Shown in pieces: positions 8,346 through 16,552 of a DNA stretch of 64,000 nucleotides. Both the position numbers and the translations under genes were made by a program. The stretch comes from Arthrobacter pascens (GTDB taxonomy: Bacteria > Actinomycetota > Actinomycetes > Actinomycetales > Micrococcaceae): positions 2,790,001-2,854,000 of the forward strand of contig NZ_JAUSWY010000001.1 of NCBI RefSeq assembly GCF_030815585.1, written 5' to 3'. The notes below the pieces were generated by a model that saw only the letters and a program-made list of their open reading frames with translations, made no database searches and had not been told where the DNA came from. Numbering within the stretch: position 1 is the first letter of the stretch; each line of letters begins with the position of its first letter.

Positions 8346-9282
8346 CGACTATCACCGCCGGTCCGCTCAGTTCGACATGCTCGTGGCCTCCCGCTCCGGC
8401 AAAGAACTTCACGCCGACGACGCCGCCCGGCACCTTGACGCGCCAGGTGTCGGGCGCTTCGGCCCCAGCCCAGTGCCTGATGGCCACCGCTGCCGCGCAG
8501 GCGCCAGTGCCGCACGACTGCGTTTCGCCCACGCCCCGTTCGTGGACCCGCATTGTCACCATGCCAACCCCGTCGTGGACCAGGGGTTCAGCCGGGACCA
8601 CAAACTCAACATTGGTGCCGTTGGGTGGCGCCGGATCAACACGCGGAGCGGTGAATAGCCGGGTCGACTCAAGCTCGGAGAGCTCCGCAAGCGCAACCAC
8701 CGTGTGCGGGTTGCCCATGCTCACTGACAGGGCAGGGCGGGGTACTTCCAGGCCGTCAGCACTGACGAGTGAATCCATGGCCTTGGCGGTGGCATCCCCG
8801 GGGAAGATGAACTCCCACGGGCCCATGTCCACTGCGTAGCCGTCCCCCGTCCGGACAACGGTCTTGACGCCGCCGCGGGTTCCTATGGTGAGTGCGCCGC
8901 CGTCGGGCAGGTCAACCAGCCCTTCAGCCCGGAGGAAGTGCACAAACACCCGGACGCCGTTGCCGCACATCTCAGAGAGCGAGCCATCACCGTTTCGGTA
9001 GTCCATGAACCATTCCGCCTCCGGCGTAGCGCCCAGAAGCTCCCGGCCCTCGGGAAGAAACCGGGAAGGGACCGCCCGGATCAGGCCATCGCCGCCGATG
9101 CCGCGGTGCCTGTCGCACAACTCCGCAACCTGGCCGGCATCTATGGTGTGAACACCCTCGGGATCGGCGATCAGCACAAAATCGTTGCCGGTGCCGTGGC
9201 CCTTGGAGAAGCGGAGTCCGCCCAGCGTACGGAATGCGGGCTGGGTGGTCTCTGATGTGGCCTCTGAAGGTGATGCGTCCAT
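8326..9282 (-). CDS. dapF: Diaminopimelate epimerase
   Basis: Interconverts LL- and meso-diaminopimelate for lysine and peptidoglycan synthesis. 318 aa. The cofactor-free two-cysteine mechanism is preserved: C106 in EMCGNGVRVF and C257 in SCGTGACAAAV, in the two mirrored halves of the fold. The N-terminal family motif SKGHGTGNDFVLI (about 26-38) follows a roughly 20-residue variable extension. The ATG at 9282 has no Shine-Dalgarno, but TAGCCT lies 6 nt upstream, so it is probably leaderless. First of the dapF-miaA-miaB-recX-recA minus-strand block in map order. The 3' end overlaps the convergent methyltransferase gene. Confidence 0.96.
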   Translation of the reverse strand: MDASPSEATSETTQPAFRTLGGLRFSKGHGTGNDFVLIADPEGVHTIDAGQVAELCDRHRGIGGDGLIRAVPSRFLPEGRELLGATPEAEWFMDYRNGDGSLSEMCGNGVRVFVHFLRAEGLVDLPDGGALTIGTRGGVKTVVRTGDGYAVDMGPWEFIFPGDATAKAMDSLVSADGLEVPRPALSVSMGNPHTVVALAELSELESTRLFTAPRVDPAPPNGTNVEFVVPAEPLVHDGVGMVTMRVHERGVGETQSCGTGACAAAVAIRHWAGAEAPDTWRVKVPGGVVGVKFFAGAGGHEHVELSGPAVIVASGTLS

Positions 9283-9288
9283 GATCCA

Positions 9289-9294
9289 AGGCTA
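9289..9294 (-). promoter_or_regulatory. Candidate -10 of dapF
   Basis: TAGCCT on the minus strand, 6 nt before the dapF ATG. The same hexamer and spacing precede moaA and pgsA in this window. Confidence 0.45.
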
Positions 9295-9334
9295 CCGGCA
9301 CGATCCGGGACGTTGAGAATCCCGGGCCACCGCT

Positions 9335-9424
9335 GAGTTTTTGTCCAGATACAGGTACAGTCACCAAAATCGACCTTAACTCGCGATAATCCGACTTTAA
9401 CTCGCGATAAGTGGACAAAAATTC
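9335..9424. repeat. Structured intergenic repeat: inverted arms enclosing a tandem repeat
   Basis: A 90-nt unit in the dapF-miaA gap. The outer arms GAGTTTTTGTCCA (9335-9347) and TGGACAAAAATTC (9412-9424) are inverted repeats with one mismatch in 13. Inside, TTAACTCGCGATAA occurs twice in tandem (9376-9389 and 9397-9410), each preceded by CGAC. It is AT-richer than its surroundings and carries no ORF. The form resembles a small mobile or REP-like element; whether it is dispersed in the genome is unknown from this window. Confidence 0.6.
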
Positions 9425-9451
9425 CAGCCACTGGAGGTCAGGTGCCTGGCC

Positions 9452-10348
9452 TCATGCGCAGAGGGCGGCTGCCTGCGGCAAAAGCATCGGATCCTGCCAG
9501 TCCAGCCAGCTGATCCGTGGATCGGCCCGGAACCAGGTGAGCTGGCGCCTGGCGAACTGTCGGGTGGCCACAATGGTTTCCTCCGCCGCCACGTCAACTC
9601 TGGCTTCGCCGTCGAGCACCTTCAGGAACTGGGCGTAGCCCAGCGCGTGCGGCGCCGTTTTCCCGCGGCGGAGCCCGGCCTCATCAAGGCGCCGCACCTC
9701 GTCCAGCAGTCCGCTATCCACCATGGCGTGGACGCGCCGGGCCAGCCGCTCACGAAGCACCTCCCTGTCCACCGCCAGACCGATCTGGACGGCAGGTTGG
9801 AAATACTCGCGCTGGGGCATGAATGAGCTGAAGGGCCGGCCGGTGAGCTGGTGCACTTCCAATGCCCTGATAATCCGTCGGGCGTCGGACACACGGCCCG
9901 CGGACACGGGATCCACTGACCGGAGTCGCACCAGCAGCGCCTCCACGCCTGACTCGTCGAGCTCGGTCTCCAGCTGTTTCCGGATCTGCGGGTCTGTCCC
10001 GGGAAATTCCAGGACATCCAGCGCAGCGCGGACGTAGAGCCCCGAACCGCCCGCCAGGATTGCCCGCCTACCCCTGGCATGGATGTCCGCGATGATGGCC
10101 CGTGCCTGCTGCTGGAAGTCGGAGACACTCGCTTCCTGGGTCACATCCAGGGTGTCCAGGAGGTGATGGGGTACTCCCCTGCGTTCGGCCATGGTGATTT
10201 TGGCTGTCCCGATGTCCATGCCCCGGTAGAACTGCATGGCATCCGCGTTGATGACTTCCCCGTCCAGTTCCAGGGCAAGGCTGACGGCAAGATCAGACTT
10301 ACCGGATCCTGTTGGGCCGACGACGGCGATGACCGGTGGGCGGGCCAC
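9452..10348 (-). CDS. miaA: tRNA dimethylallyltransferase
   Basis: MiaA, 298 aa, transfers the dimethylallyl group of DMAPP to N6 of A37 in tRNAs that read UNN codons. The P-loop is [12 protein letters not shown] (11-22), followed by the family motif [18 protein letters not shown] and the hairpin-loop region GGSGLYVRA. The ATG at 10348 lies 3 nt after the miaB stop, so the two enzymes acting successively on A37 are co-transcribed. Its 3' end faces the structured repeat at 9335-9424. Confidence 0.96.
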   Translation of the reverse strand: MARPPVIAVVGPTGSGKSDLAVSLALELDGEVINADAMQFYRGMDIGTAKITMAERRGVPHHLLDTLDVTQEASVSDFQQQARAIIADIHARGRRAILAGGSGLYVRAALDVLEFPGTDPQIRKQLETELDESGVEALLVRLRSVDPVSAGRVSDARRIIRALEVHQLTGRPFSSFMPQREYFQPAVQIGLAVDREVLRERLARRVHAMVDSGLLDEVRRLDEAGLRRGKTAPHALGYAQFLKVLDGEARVDVAAEETIVATRQFARRQLTWFRADPRISWLDWQDPMLLPQAAALCA

Positions 10349-10351
10349 CGG

Positions 10352-11917
10352 TCAGCGGCTGCGGACGGGCAGGGTGGGCATACCCAACGAAACGCCGGTC
10401 CGGCCGGCGCCATTGCCTGCGCTGCCCTGTGCCCTGTCCCCCGGTCCAGGGGCACCACACGAATCGGCCTGTGACCTGTCCCAGGCATCCCCGGCACGGG
10501 ACCGTCGCAGCGTGTAGTCCTGAGCCGTGGGGTCGGCAACAAGGTGGAAGGCGGCCGCCTCCGTGATGGTGACGGTGACGAGGTCCCCGGGGCGGGGCGC
10601 CTGGGCACCCGGGGGAACGGAGAAGTGCACCAGCCGCTGGTCCTGGGATCGACCGGACAGCCGGTGGGTCTCCTCGGACTTGCGTCCTGACTGGGCGGTG
10701 ACCATGACTTCCACGCGGCGCCCGAGCTGTTTGGCGTTTTCCTCTGCAGCGATCCTGTCCTGCAGTGCCGTCAGGCGTTCGAAACGCTCCTGGACCACGG
10801 CCTTGGGCAGCTGGTCCGGGAGCTCGGCGGCGGGAGTGCCCGGACGCTTGGAATACTGGAAGGTGAACGCGGTGGCGAACCGGGATTTTTCCACCACATC
10901 CAGGGTGGCCTGGAAGTCCTCTTCGGACTCGCCCGGGAAGCCCACAATGATGTCCGTGGAGATGGCGGCGTGCGGGATCTTCTCCCGTACCTTGTCCAGG
11001 ATGCCAAGGAACTTGGTGGACCGATACGACCGTTTCATGTCCTTGAGGACCTTGTCGGAGCCCGATTGCAGCGGCATGTGCAGCTGGGGCATCACATTCG
11101 GCGTCTCCGCCATGGCGTCGATGACATCATCAGTAAAAGCCGCGGGATGGGGGCTAGTAAAGCGGACCCTTTCGAGGCCTTCGATTTCGCCGCACGCGCG
11201 CAGCAGCTTGGAAAAGGCCTGCCTGTCACCGAACTCGACACCGTAGGAGTTCACGTTCTGCCCCAGGAGCGTCACTTCGATGGCGCCGTCATCCACCAAG
11301 GCCTGGATTTCGGCGAGGATGTCACCGGGACGGCGGTCCTTCTCCTTGCCTCGAAGGGCAGGCACGATGCAGAAAGTGCACGTGTTGTTGCAGCCTACCG
11401 AGATGGACACCCAGCCCGAGTAGACCGAATCCCGCTTCGTAGGGAGTGTGGAGGGAAAAACGTCGAGGGATTCGAGGATCTCCAACTGGGCTTCGTTGTT
11501 GTGCCGCGCCCGGTCCAGCAGGGCCGGGAGGGCTCCCACGTTGTGGGTGCCGAAAACAGCGTCCACCCACGGCGCCTTCCGGAGGATGGTCTCGCGGTCC
11601 TTCTGCGCCAGGCAACCGCCCACGGCGATCTGCATTCCGGGGTTGGCCGCCTTGACCGGGGCCAGCATGCCCAGGTTGCCGTACAGCTTGTTGTCGGCGT
11701 TCTCCCTGACTGCACACGTGTTGAACACCACAACGTCCGCCTGCTCACCGTCAGCCGCGATGTAACCGGCTGCCTCCAGCATGCCTGCCATCCGCTCCGA
11801 ATCGTGCACGTTCATCTGGCAGCCGAACGTGCGCACCTGGTAGGTGCGGGGCTGCTGCGCCTCAAAGTCGGAGGCGGGGGCGGTACCGGATGCGGGGGAA
11901 GGAATGGTCAAACTCAC
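10352..11917 (-). CDS. miaB: tRNA-2-methylthio-N6-dimethylallyladenosine synthase
   Basis: Radical-SAM methylthiotransferase, 521 aa, adding the 2-methylthio group to i6A37. Domain order is UPF0004 with auxiliary-cluster cysteines C33, C68 and C102; radical SAM CxxxCxxC at C176, C180 and C183 ([13 protein letters not shown]); then TRAM at about 385-460 (RVEVMV ... [11 protein letters not shown]). The last 60 residues are a low-complexity Gly/Arg tail longer than usual. The start is GTG at 11917; TACCCT lies 6 nt upstream, so it can be leaderless, though AGG also abuts the GTG. Immediately upstream of miaA. Confidence 0.95.
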   Translation of the reverse strand: MSLTIPSPASGTAPASDFEAQQPRTYQVRTFGCQMNVHDSERMAGMLEAAGYIAADGEQADVVVFNTCAVRENADNKLYGNLGMLAPVKAANPGMQIAVGGCLAQKDRETILRKAPWVDAVFGTHNVGALPALLDRARHNNEAQLEILESLDVFPSTLPTKRDSVYSGWVSISVGCNNTCTFCIVPALRGKEKDRRPGDILAEIQALVDDGAIEVTLLGQNVNSYGVEFGDRQAFSKLLRACGEIEGLERVRFTSPHPAAFTDDVIDAMAETPNVMPQLHMPLQSGSDKVLKDMKRSYRSTKFLGILDKVREKIPHAAISTDIIVGFPGESEEDFQATLDVVEKSRFATAFTFQYSKRPGTPAAELPDQLPKAVVQERFERLTALQDRIAAEENAKQLGRRVEVMVTAQSGRKSEETHRLSGRSQDQRLVHFSVPPGAQAPRPGDLVTVTITEAAAFHLVADPTAQDYTLRRSRAGDAWDRSQADSCGAPGPGDRAQGSAGNGAGRTGVSLGMPTLPVRSR

Positions 11918-11923
11918 CTGTTA

Positions 11924-11929
11924 AGGGTA
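11924..11929 (-). promoter_or_regulatory. Candidate -10 of miaB-miaA
   Basis: TACCCT on the minus strand, 6 nt before the GTG of miaB. A separate promoter here would decouple miaBA from recA-recX. Confidence 0.35.
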
Positions 11930-12002
11930 CCGGGTCGGCGGGCCCCACGGATCGGCGCGGCGGAATGGGGCGGCCGGAGGAGCGGAGGCCGGGCCAGCGG
12001 CT

Positions 12003-12023
12003 GCTGGCAGGCAGGCTGCCAGC
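12003..12023 (-). terminator. Hairpin after recX
   Basis: GCTGGCAG-GCAGG-CTGCCAGC, a perfect 8-bp stem with a 5-nt loop, 13 nt past the recX stop. No T-run follows, so it may be a weak or Rho-assisted terminator of recA-recX. Confidence 0.45.
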
Positions 12024-12035
12024 CCCCGCGAGAAG

Positions 12036-12644
12036 CTACTGGTCATTGCCGGCGGCAGCGCTGGATTCCAGCACCTCAGCCACGATCCTGAATGCCTGGG
12101 CCGGCTGGTACCCCTTACGCGCCAACATCGATGCCAGGCGCCGGGTGGTCTTGTCCCATTCAGCGCGGTCCGAGAGATCGGTCCCCGCGCGCAGCTTTCG
12201 CTCCACGAGTTGGCGGGCGGCCGCTTCCTCGTCTGCGTCTGAAAGCTGCTCCAGCGCGGCAGCAGCCGTATCTGGGTCAATTCCTTTGTCGGCCAGCTCG
12301 CGGCGAAGCGCACCCTTGGCAAGCTTCCTGGACTGGGACCGGCTGCGCACCCACATGTCCGCAAACTCGGCGTCGTCAATGAGCCGCACTTCCTGAAACC
12401 TGTCCAGCACGGCCTCGGCAACGTCTTCGGGGATGTTGCGCTCCGCCAGCTTGCGGGACAGCTGCAGCCGGCTCTTGGCCGAACTGGTCAGCTGCCGTAA
12501 CACTATGGCCCGCGCGACGGACGCGGGGTCCGGCTCGGCGTCCGCGGCGATCGATGAATCCGGATCAGGTCCCTCCGGCCCGAAGCCGGAACGTCCGCCG
12601 CCACGTCTTTGCCGCCGACCTGGTCCGGAGCGGCGCCCGTCCAT
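12036..12644 (-). CDS. recX: Regulatory protein RecX
   Basis: Modulates RecA filaments. 202 aa from the ATG at 12644. A basic, low-complexity N-terminus (RRSGPGRRQRRGGG) is followed by three helical RecX repeats, visible as ARAIVLRQLTSSAKSRLQL, VLDRFQEVRLIDDAEFADMW and LRRELADKGIDPDTAAAALE. An upstream TTG at 12674 would overlap recA by 14 nt; I prefer the ATG, which has AAGGA about 13 nt upstream. Placed 16 nt after the recA stop, hence co-transcribed and under the same LexA box. Confidence 0.9.
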   Translation of the reverse strand: MDGRRSGPGRRQRRGGGRSGFGPEGPDPDSSIAADAEPDPASVARAIVLRQLTSSAKSRLQLSRKLAERNIPEDVAEAVLDRFQEVRLIDDAEFADMWVRSRSQSRKLAKGALRRELADKGIDPDTAAAALEQLSDADEEAAARQLVERKLRAGTDLSDRAEWDKTTRRLASMLARKGYQPAQAFRIVAEVLESSAAAGNDQ

Positions 12645-12660
12645 AAGGTCCACAGTGTCC

Positions 12661-13716
12661 TTAGAAGCCGTCAACGGCCTTCAGCTTCGGTGTGTCTTTG
12701 GAGTCCGCTTCGGCAGGCTTGACTCCCACGCCGAGCTTTTCCTTGATAAGACGCTCCAGCTCGGCAGCGAGTTCGGGGTTGTCGCGCAGGAACCGGCGGG
12801 AGTTTTCCATGCCCTGGCCGAGCTGGTCGCCGTCGTAGGTGAACCATGAACCGGACTTCTTGATGATGCCGTGCTCGACACCCATGTCGATGATGCCGCC
12901 CTCGCGGGAGATGCCCTGGCCGTAGATGATGTCGAACTCGGCGATTTTGAAGGGCGGTGCCATCTTGTTTTTGACGATCTTGGCCTTGGTGCGGTTGCCC
13001 ACCGAGTCCGCGCCTTCCTTGAGCGTCTGGATACGGCGAACGTCGATGCGGATGGAGGCGTAGAACTTCAGGGCTTTACCACCGGTAGTGGTCTCCGGTG
13101 AGCCGAAGAAGACTCCGATCTTTTCACGGAGCTGGTTAATGAAGATTGCTGTGGTTTTGGTCTGGCTCAGACGTCCCGTGATCTTACGCAGGGCCTGGCT
13201 CATAAGGCGTGCCTGCAGGCCCACGTGGCTATCGCCCATGTCACCCTCGATTTCCGCACGCGGAACCAGGGCAGCAACGGAGTCGATCACAATAACGTCA
13301 AGTGAGCCCGAGCCGATGAGCATATCCATGATTTCCAGGGCCTGCTCACCGGTGTCCGGCTGCGACACCAGGAGGGCGTCAGTGTCTACGCCTAGTTTGG
13401 CCGCATATTCTGGATCCAGGGCGTGTTCGGCGTCGATGAATGCAGCGATGCCACCCAGGCGCTGCGCATTGGCGACTGCGTGCAGGGCAACGGTGGTTTT
13501 ACCGGAGGATTCCGGGCCATAGATCTCCACGACTCGGCCGCGCGGGAGGCCGCCAATTCCCAGAGCCACATCGAGGGCAATGGATCCAGTGGGGATGACT
13601 TCGATCGGTGCACGGACTTCGTCGCCCAGGCGCATGACTGAGCCTTTGCCGAACTGCTTGTCTATCTGGGCAAGCGCTGCGTCGAGCGCCTTCTGGCGAT
13701 CCGGGGCTGCGGCCAT
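12661..13716 (-). CDS. recA: Recombinase RecA
   Basis: Strand-exchange protein and co-protease for LexA. 351 aa. Walker A is GPESSGKTT (67-75). The remaining core is intact, including the MAW-like N-terminus [19 protein letters not shown], Walker [19 protein letters not shown], and the loop regions [22 protein letters not shown]. No intein is present. The ATG at 13716 has AGAGGTG 8 nt upstream. The promoter carries a LexA box at 13863-13874. Followed by recX; DUF3046 lies upstream, a typical actinobacterial neighbourhood. Confidence 0.99.
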   Translation of the reverse strand: MAAAPDRQKALDAALAQIDKQFGKGSVMRLGDEVRAPIEVIPTGSIALDVALGIGGLPRGRVVEIYGPESSGKTTVALHAVANAQRLGGIAAFIDAEHALDPEYAAKLGVDTDALLVSQPDTGEQALEIMDMLIGSGSLDVIVIDSVAALVPRAEIEGDMGDSHVGLQARLMSQALRKITGRLSQTKTTAIFINQLREKIGVFFGSPETTTGGKALKFYASIRIDVRRIQTLKEGADSVGNRTKAKIVKNKMAPPFKIAEFDIIYGQGISREGGIIDMGVEHGIIKKSGSWFTYDGDQLGQGMENSRRFLRDNPELAAELERLIKEKLGVGVKPAEADSKDTPKLKAVDGF

Positions 13717-13862
13717 GGTTCACACCTCTAATGCTTTCTCGCGTTGGAGTGGCCTCAGCGGCCGTTTATTGGTCATCTCTGACGCTAATGGCACCCACTG
13801 ACATTCTCTCCGGATGACATCGGCTATGTGGATAACCCACTAGGAAAAGCATAGCTTTACCC

Positions 13863-13874
13863 GAACAGGTATTC
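13863..13874. promoter_or_regulatory. LexA (SOS) box upstream of recA
   Basis: GAACAGGTATTC, with one departure from GAAC-N4-GTTC, flanked as CGAACAGGTATTCGA. It lies 147 nt upstream of the recA ATG and 34 nt beyond the DUF3046 stop. Confidence 0.8.
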
Positions 13875-13907
13875 GAACAATCCGGCGGCGTGTCAGCTTG
13901 AAAAGCG

Positions 13908-14132
13908 TCAGTCGCGGAGGGGTTTAATGTCACGGCCCAAGCGGCGCTCCGGCGGCACGTCCTGAACGTCGCAGACGGCCAGCCACACGCTCCGGGGGCT
14001 GACACCTGCGGCCAGGGCCTGGTCAGCAGTGCGTCCACCCACTCCGGCCAGGACCAGAGTACTGCTGAGGACCCGGGAATACCCTGCCCCGAACTCGTCG
14101 TCCATAAGCCGCCAATAGTCACTGATTCGCAC
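13908..14132 (-). CDS. DUF3046 domain protein
   Basis: Small soluble protein of about 74 aa, entirely a DUF3046 domain: RISDYWRLMDDEFG at the start, VLAGVGGRTADQALAAG in the middle and VWLAVCDVQDVPPERR near the end. The function is unknown; the family is actinobacterial and usually sits beside recA, as here. I chose the GTG at 14132, giving the family-typical MRISDYW start; a TTG one codon upstream is the alternative. Divergent from marR with 41 nt between starts. Confidence 0.85.
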   Translation of the reverse strand: MRISDYWRLMDDEFGAGYSRVLSSTLVLAGVGGRTADQALAAGVSPRSVWLAVCDVQDVPPERRLGRDIKPLRD

Positions 14133-14160
14133 CAATAGAGTCTCTCACGACGCCGGACCC

Positions 14161-14166
14161 TAGAAT
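14161..14166 (+). promoter_or_regulatory. Candidate -10 of the marR gene
   Basis: TAGAAT, 7 nt before the ATG at 14174, with no Shine-Dalgarno. Strong leaderless candidate. Confidence 0.5.
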
Positions 14167-14173
14167 TGTTGCC

Positions 14174-14701
14174 ATGAGCAACTCTCCTGACGTCCCGGCT
14201 GGTGCAGGTCCTGCAGACGACACCGTCGATGCGGCGCTGAAGTCCGTGGAACATCAGATCAGCCTATTCTGGCGCCGTGCCCGTTCCGTGTCCCATCAAT
14301 TGTCGCGCCAGGTCCACCCAGACATGGAACCGGCAGCCTACGGCCTGCTGACGGTGATCCGGAGGGAGGGTCCCATCCGGTTGACTGACCTCGCGCAGAG
14401 CATAGGCGTGGGAAAGCCGTCCGTCAGCCGGCAGATCGCCTTCCTGGAAAGCATCGGCCTGATATCCAAGGAAGCAGATCCCTTGGATGGCCGGGCCCAA
14501 GCGATCCGCCTGACGGAAAAAGGCGAAGAAAAGATGCACCAGGTCCAGGATGCCAGGCGGGAAGTATTCCGTGAGCGGCTGGGCGAATGGCCGCTGGAGG
14601 AGCTGCAGACCCTCGCCGAGTACATGGCCAAGCTCAATGCCATCTACGAACGCGACGGATTCCCCAAGGACGGACCCGCGCCGGTCAACGATTCGAAATA
14701 G
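14174..14701 (+). CDS. MarR-family transcriptional regulator
   Basis: 175-aa DNA-binding regulator. The winged helix-turn-helix is clear: PAAYGLLTVIRREGPIRLTDL, recognition region GKPSVSRQIAFLE, and wing DPLDGRAQAIRLTEKG. Dimerisation helices lie at the ends. The ligand and targets are not predictable. The ATG at 14174 has no Shine-Dalgarno, but TAGAAT sits 7 nt upstream. It is the only plus-strand gene in a long minus-strand stretch, divergent from DUF3046 and ended by a strong hairpin at 14710-14746. Confidence 0.88.
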   Translation: MSNSPDVPAGAGPADDTVDAALKSVEHQISLFWRRARSVSHQLSRQVHPDMEPAAYGLLTVIRREGPIRLTDLAQSIGVGKPSVSRQIAFLESIGLISKEADPLDGRAQAIRLTEKGEEKMHQVQDARREVFRERLGEWPLEELQTLAEYMAKLNAIYERDGFPKDGPAPVNDSK

Positions 14702-14709
14702 CGCAAAAC

Positions 14710-14746
14710 AATGGAAGCCTCCGGCCCATGGCCGGAGGCTTCCATT
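14710..14746. terminator. Bidirectional terminator between marR and clgR
   Basis: A perfect 17-bp stem with a 3-nt CAT loop: arms 14710-14726 and 14730-14746, core GAAGCCTCCGGCC. It is followed on the plus strand by TTCAATCTCTTCGTTT. It serves the converging marR and clgR genes. Confidence 0.85.
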
Positions 14747-14775
14747 TCAATCTCTTCGTTTGGTCCCTCAGGGGG

Positions 14776-15135
14776 CTACAGGGCGCCGGAAAGCATGCCC
14801 TTCGAGAGTTCGTTGTTAAGCTCGGCATTCAGGTCGCGATCAAGGTCGCGGCCGTAACGCTGCGAGAATTCCTGAGGAACGGTGTCCGGAACGGCAACGC
14901 CCTCGGCGACAGCGACACGGTCGCTGACCTCACGGAGCATGCTGGACAGTGGTACGTCCAGGGCGGAGCAGATAGAGGACAGGAGCTCCGATGAAGCTTC
15001 CTTCTGGCCCCGCTCCACTTCACTGAGGTAACCCAAGGAAACCCGGGCACTGTGCGAAACTTCGCGGAGCGTGCGTCCCTGGCGCTGGCGGACATCGCGC
15101 AGGACATCACCGATTTCGTGACGAAGTACAACCAT
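14776..15135 (-). CDS. clgR: ClgR-type helix-turn-helix regulator of clp/proteolysis genes
   Basis: 119-aa XRE-family regulator. The HTH covers about residues 8-60 ([40 protein letters not shown]) and matches the ClgR family, which activates clpP/clpC and related genes in Streptomyces and Corynebacterium. The ATG at 15135 has AAGGAG at 6-nt spacing and gives the family start MVVLRHEIG; an in-frame ATG at 15228 with weak AAGG would add 31 residues and cannot be excluded. A ClgR-like palindrome lies upstream at 15258-15275. The cinA-clgR pairing downstream of pgsA-ftsK is common in actinobacteria. Confidence 0.85.
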   Translation of the reverse strand: MVVLRHEIGDVLRDVRQRQGRTLREVSHSARVSLGYLSEVERGQKEASSELLSSICSALDVPLSSMLREVSDRVAVAEGVAVPDTVPQEFSQRYGRDLDRDLNAELNNELSKGMLSGAL

Positions 15136-15257
15136 CTTGCGCTCCTTCTGTTCGCTCTTGGCCTGATCGGCGAGGCCCACATCCTTCCAGCGGACAACGC
15201 CGTTAACGGATACGGGCTGCTTTACCATCTGTATCGCCTTGCTCCCTCATGAGTCCG

Positions 15258-15275
15258 GTCCGCCGTGGAGCGAAC
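15258..15275. promoter_or_regulatory. Candidate ClgR operator
   Basis: GTCCGC-N6-GCGAAC, a palindrome with one mismatch in the arms; read on the minus strand it is GTTCGC-N6-GCGGAC, close to the recalled GTTCGC...GCG form of ClgR sites. It lies 123 nt upstream of the preferred clgR start and would allow autoregulation. Confidence 0.5.
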
Positions 15276-15380
15276 CGTGGTGGTTTATTCATCCTAGGCG
15301 CCTCCGCTACCCGGAAGCGACACAATGTAATAACTAATGGGTACCAGGATTTGTTCCCGGCAACTTTACGCCCGGTAGCT

Positions 15381-15860
15381 TCAGGAAGATAGGGCAGCGA
15401 GCAGTCTTTCCAAGGCAGCCCCGCAGGCCTGCCCGCGGATCTCCGCTCGGTTCCCCGTAAAGCCGTATTCGAAGTAGGCTGAGCCGTCCGCCGTAGCTAT
15501 GCCGACGTACACGGTTCCGACGGTCTTGCCATCGTGCTCGTCCGGACCGGCCACACCCGTCGTGGCTACCCCGATGTCCGAACCGAGGATGTTGCGGGCG
15601 CCTGCGGCCATGGCTGCCGCAACGTCGCCGTCCACGGCTCCGGCGGCGGCCAGCAGCTCTGGAGAAACACCCAGGACATCCACCTTTACCGAGTTCTGAT
15701 AGGCAACAACCCCGCCCTGCAGCATTCCGGAGGCTCCGGCGGTGTCAGCGAGCATGGCGGAAACCATGCCGGCGGTCAGGGACTCGGCGGTGGCGACCGT
15801 CAGTCCCCGGTCCACGGCACTTTTGACGGTTTCCCCGGCGAGGTGGTGAAGATTTGTCAT
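15381..15860 (-). CDS. CinA C-terminal / nicotinamide-nucleotide amidohydrolase
   Basis: 159-aa CinA C-terminal domain protein (PncC-like), which deamidates NMN to nicotinate mononucleotide in pyridine nucleotide salvage. Family motifs: TVATAESLTAGMVSAMLADTAG with the catalytic serine in AES, VVAYQNSVKVDVLGV, GVATTGVAGPDEHDGK and GTVYVGIA. It lacks the N-terminal COG1058 domain of full CinA. The ATG at 15860 has AAAGGAG 6 nt upstream; the open frame extends to 15890. It lies 44 nt after pgsA and probably shares its transcript. Confidence 0.92.
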   Translation of the reverse strand: MTNLHHLAGETVKSAVDRGLTVATAESLTAGMVSAMLADTAGASGMLQGGVVAYQNSVKVDVLGVSPELLAAAGAVDGDVAAAMAAGARNILGSDIGVATTGVAGPDEHDGKTVGTVYVGIATADGSAYFEYGFTGNRAEIRGQACGAALERLLAALSS

Positions 15861-15904
15861 GTCGGCTCCTTTGCCTCGGCATTGCGGCATGCGCGCCGCG
15901 AGTG

Positions 15905-16540
15905 CTATTTAGTGTCGGATTTCGTTCCGTCGCGCTTGCCCAGGGTCCGGAGCCGCAGTGCTTCCACCACATAGGCGACTCCCGTCCACACCGTGATCAG
16001 CACCGCCGCCATCATCACGGCGAAAGCCACCCACACGAGCCATGGGGCCAGGGCACCGAGGGGCACGAGATAGAGGAAGATGGCGGCGGTCTGCACCACA
16101 GTCTTCAGTTTGCCTCCGCGCGATGCGGGGATGACGCCGTAGCGGATCACAAAGAAGCGCAGGGCGGTGATGCCCCATTCCCGGACGAGGATGACCACTG
16201 TCACCCACCAGGGCAGTTCACCAAGGACGGAGAGCATGACCAGCGCCGAGCCGATCAGGAGCTTGTCCGCGATGGGGTCGGCGATTTTGCCGAAGTCAGT
16301 GATGAGGCCGCGGCTCCTGGCGATGTCGCCGTCGAGCTTATCCGTGTAGATCGCGACGGCGAACGCCAGCACGGCGGCCCAGCGCCAGAGCCCTGACTCG
16401 CTCCGCAATCCGGGGGCATCAATGAGAAGGAACCAGACGAAGAACGGCACCAGCGCGATGCGGAGCATGGTCAGGATATTGGGAAGATTCCAGATCCCCG
16501 AGTTGCTGGAGCCGGCGGCTGTTGCTTCGGTGCTAGTCAC
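15905..16540 (-). CDS. pgsA: CDP-diacylglycerol-glycerol-3-phosphate 3-phosphatidyltransferase
   Basis: Membrane enzyme of 211 aa in phosphatidylglycerol synthesis. The CDP-alcohol phosphotransferase signature D-x2-DG-x2-AR-x8-G-x3-D-x3-D is complete at about 66-92 (TDKLDGDIARSRG ... DFGKIADPIADK). Several transmembrane helices flank it (ILTMLRIALVPFFVWFLLI, VLAFAVAIY, AAIFLYLVPLGALAPWL and others). The C-terminus is Lys/Arg rich. The start is GTG at 16540: AGGAGG abuts it with no spacing, which is poor for a Shine-Dalgarno, but TAGCCT lies 6 nt upstream and overlaps the ftsK stop, so a leaderless start is likely. Confidence 0.93.
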   Translation of the reverse strand: MTSTEATAAGSSNSGIWNLPNILTMLRIALVPFFVWFLLIDAPGLRSESGLWRWAAVLAFAVAIYTDKLDGDIARSRGLITDFGKIADPIADKLLIGSALVMLSVLGELPWWVTVVILVREWGITALRFFVIRYGVIPASRGGKLKTVVQTAAIFLYLVPLGALAPWLVWVAFAVMMAAVLITVWTGVAYVVEALRLRTLGKRDGTKSDTK

Positions 16541-16546
16541 CCTCCT

Positions 16547-16552
16547 AGGCTA
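16547..16552 (-). promoter_or_regulatory. Candidate -10 of pgsA inside the ftsK stop
   Basis: TAGCCT on the minus strand; its first three bases are the ftsK stop codon, and 6 nt follow before the pgsA GTG. Confidence 0.4.
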
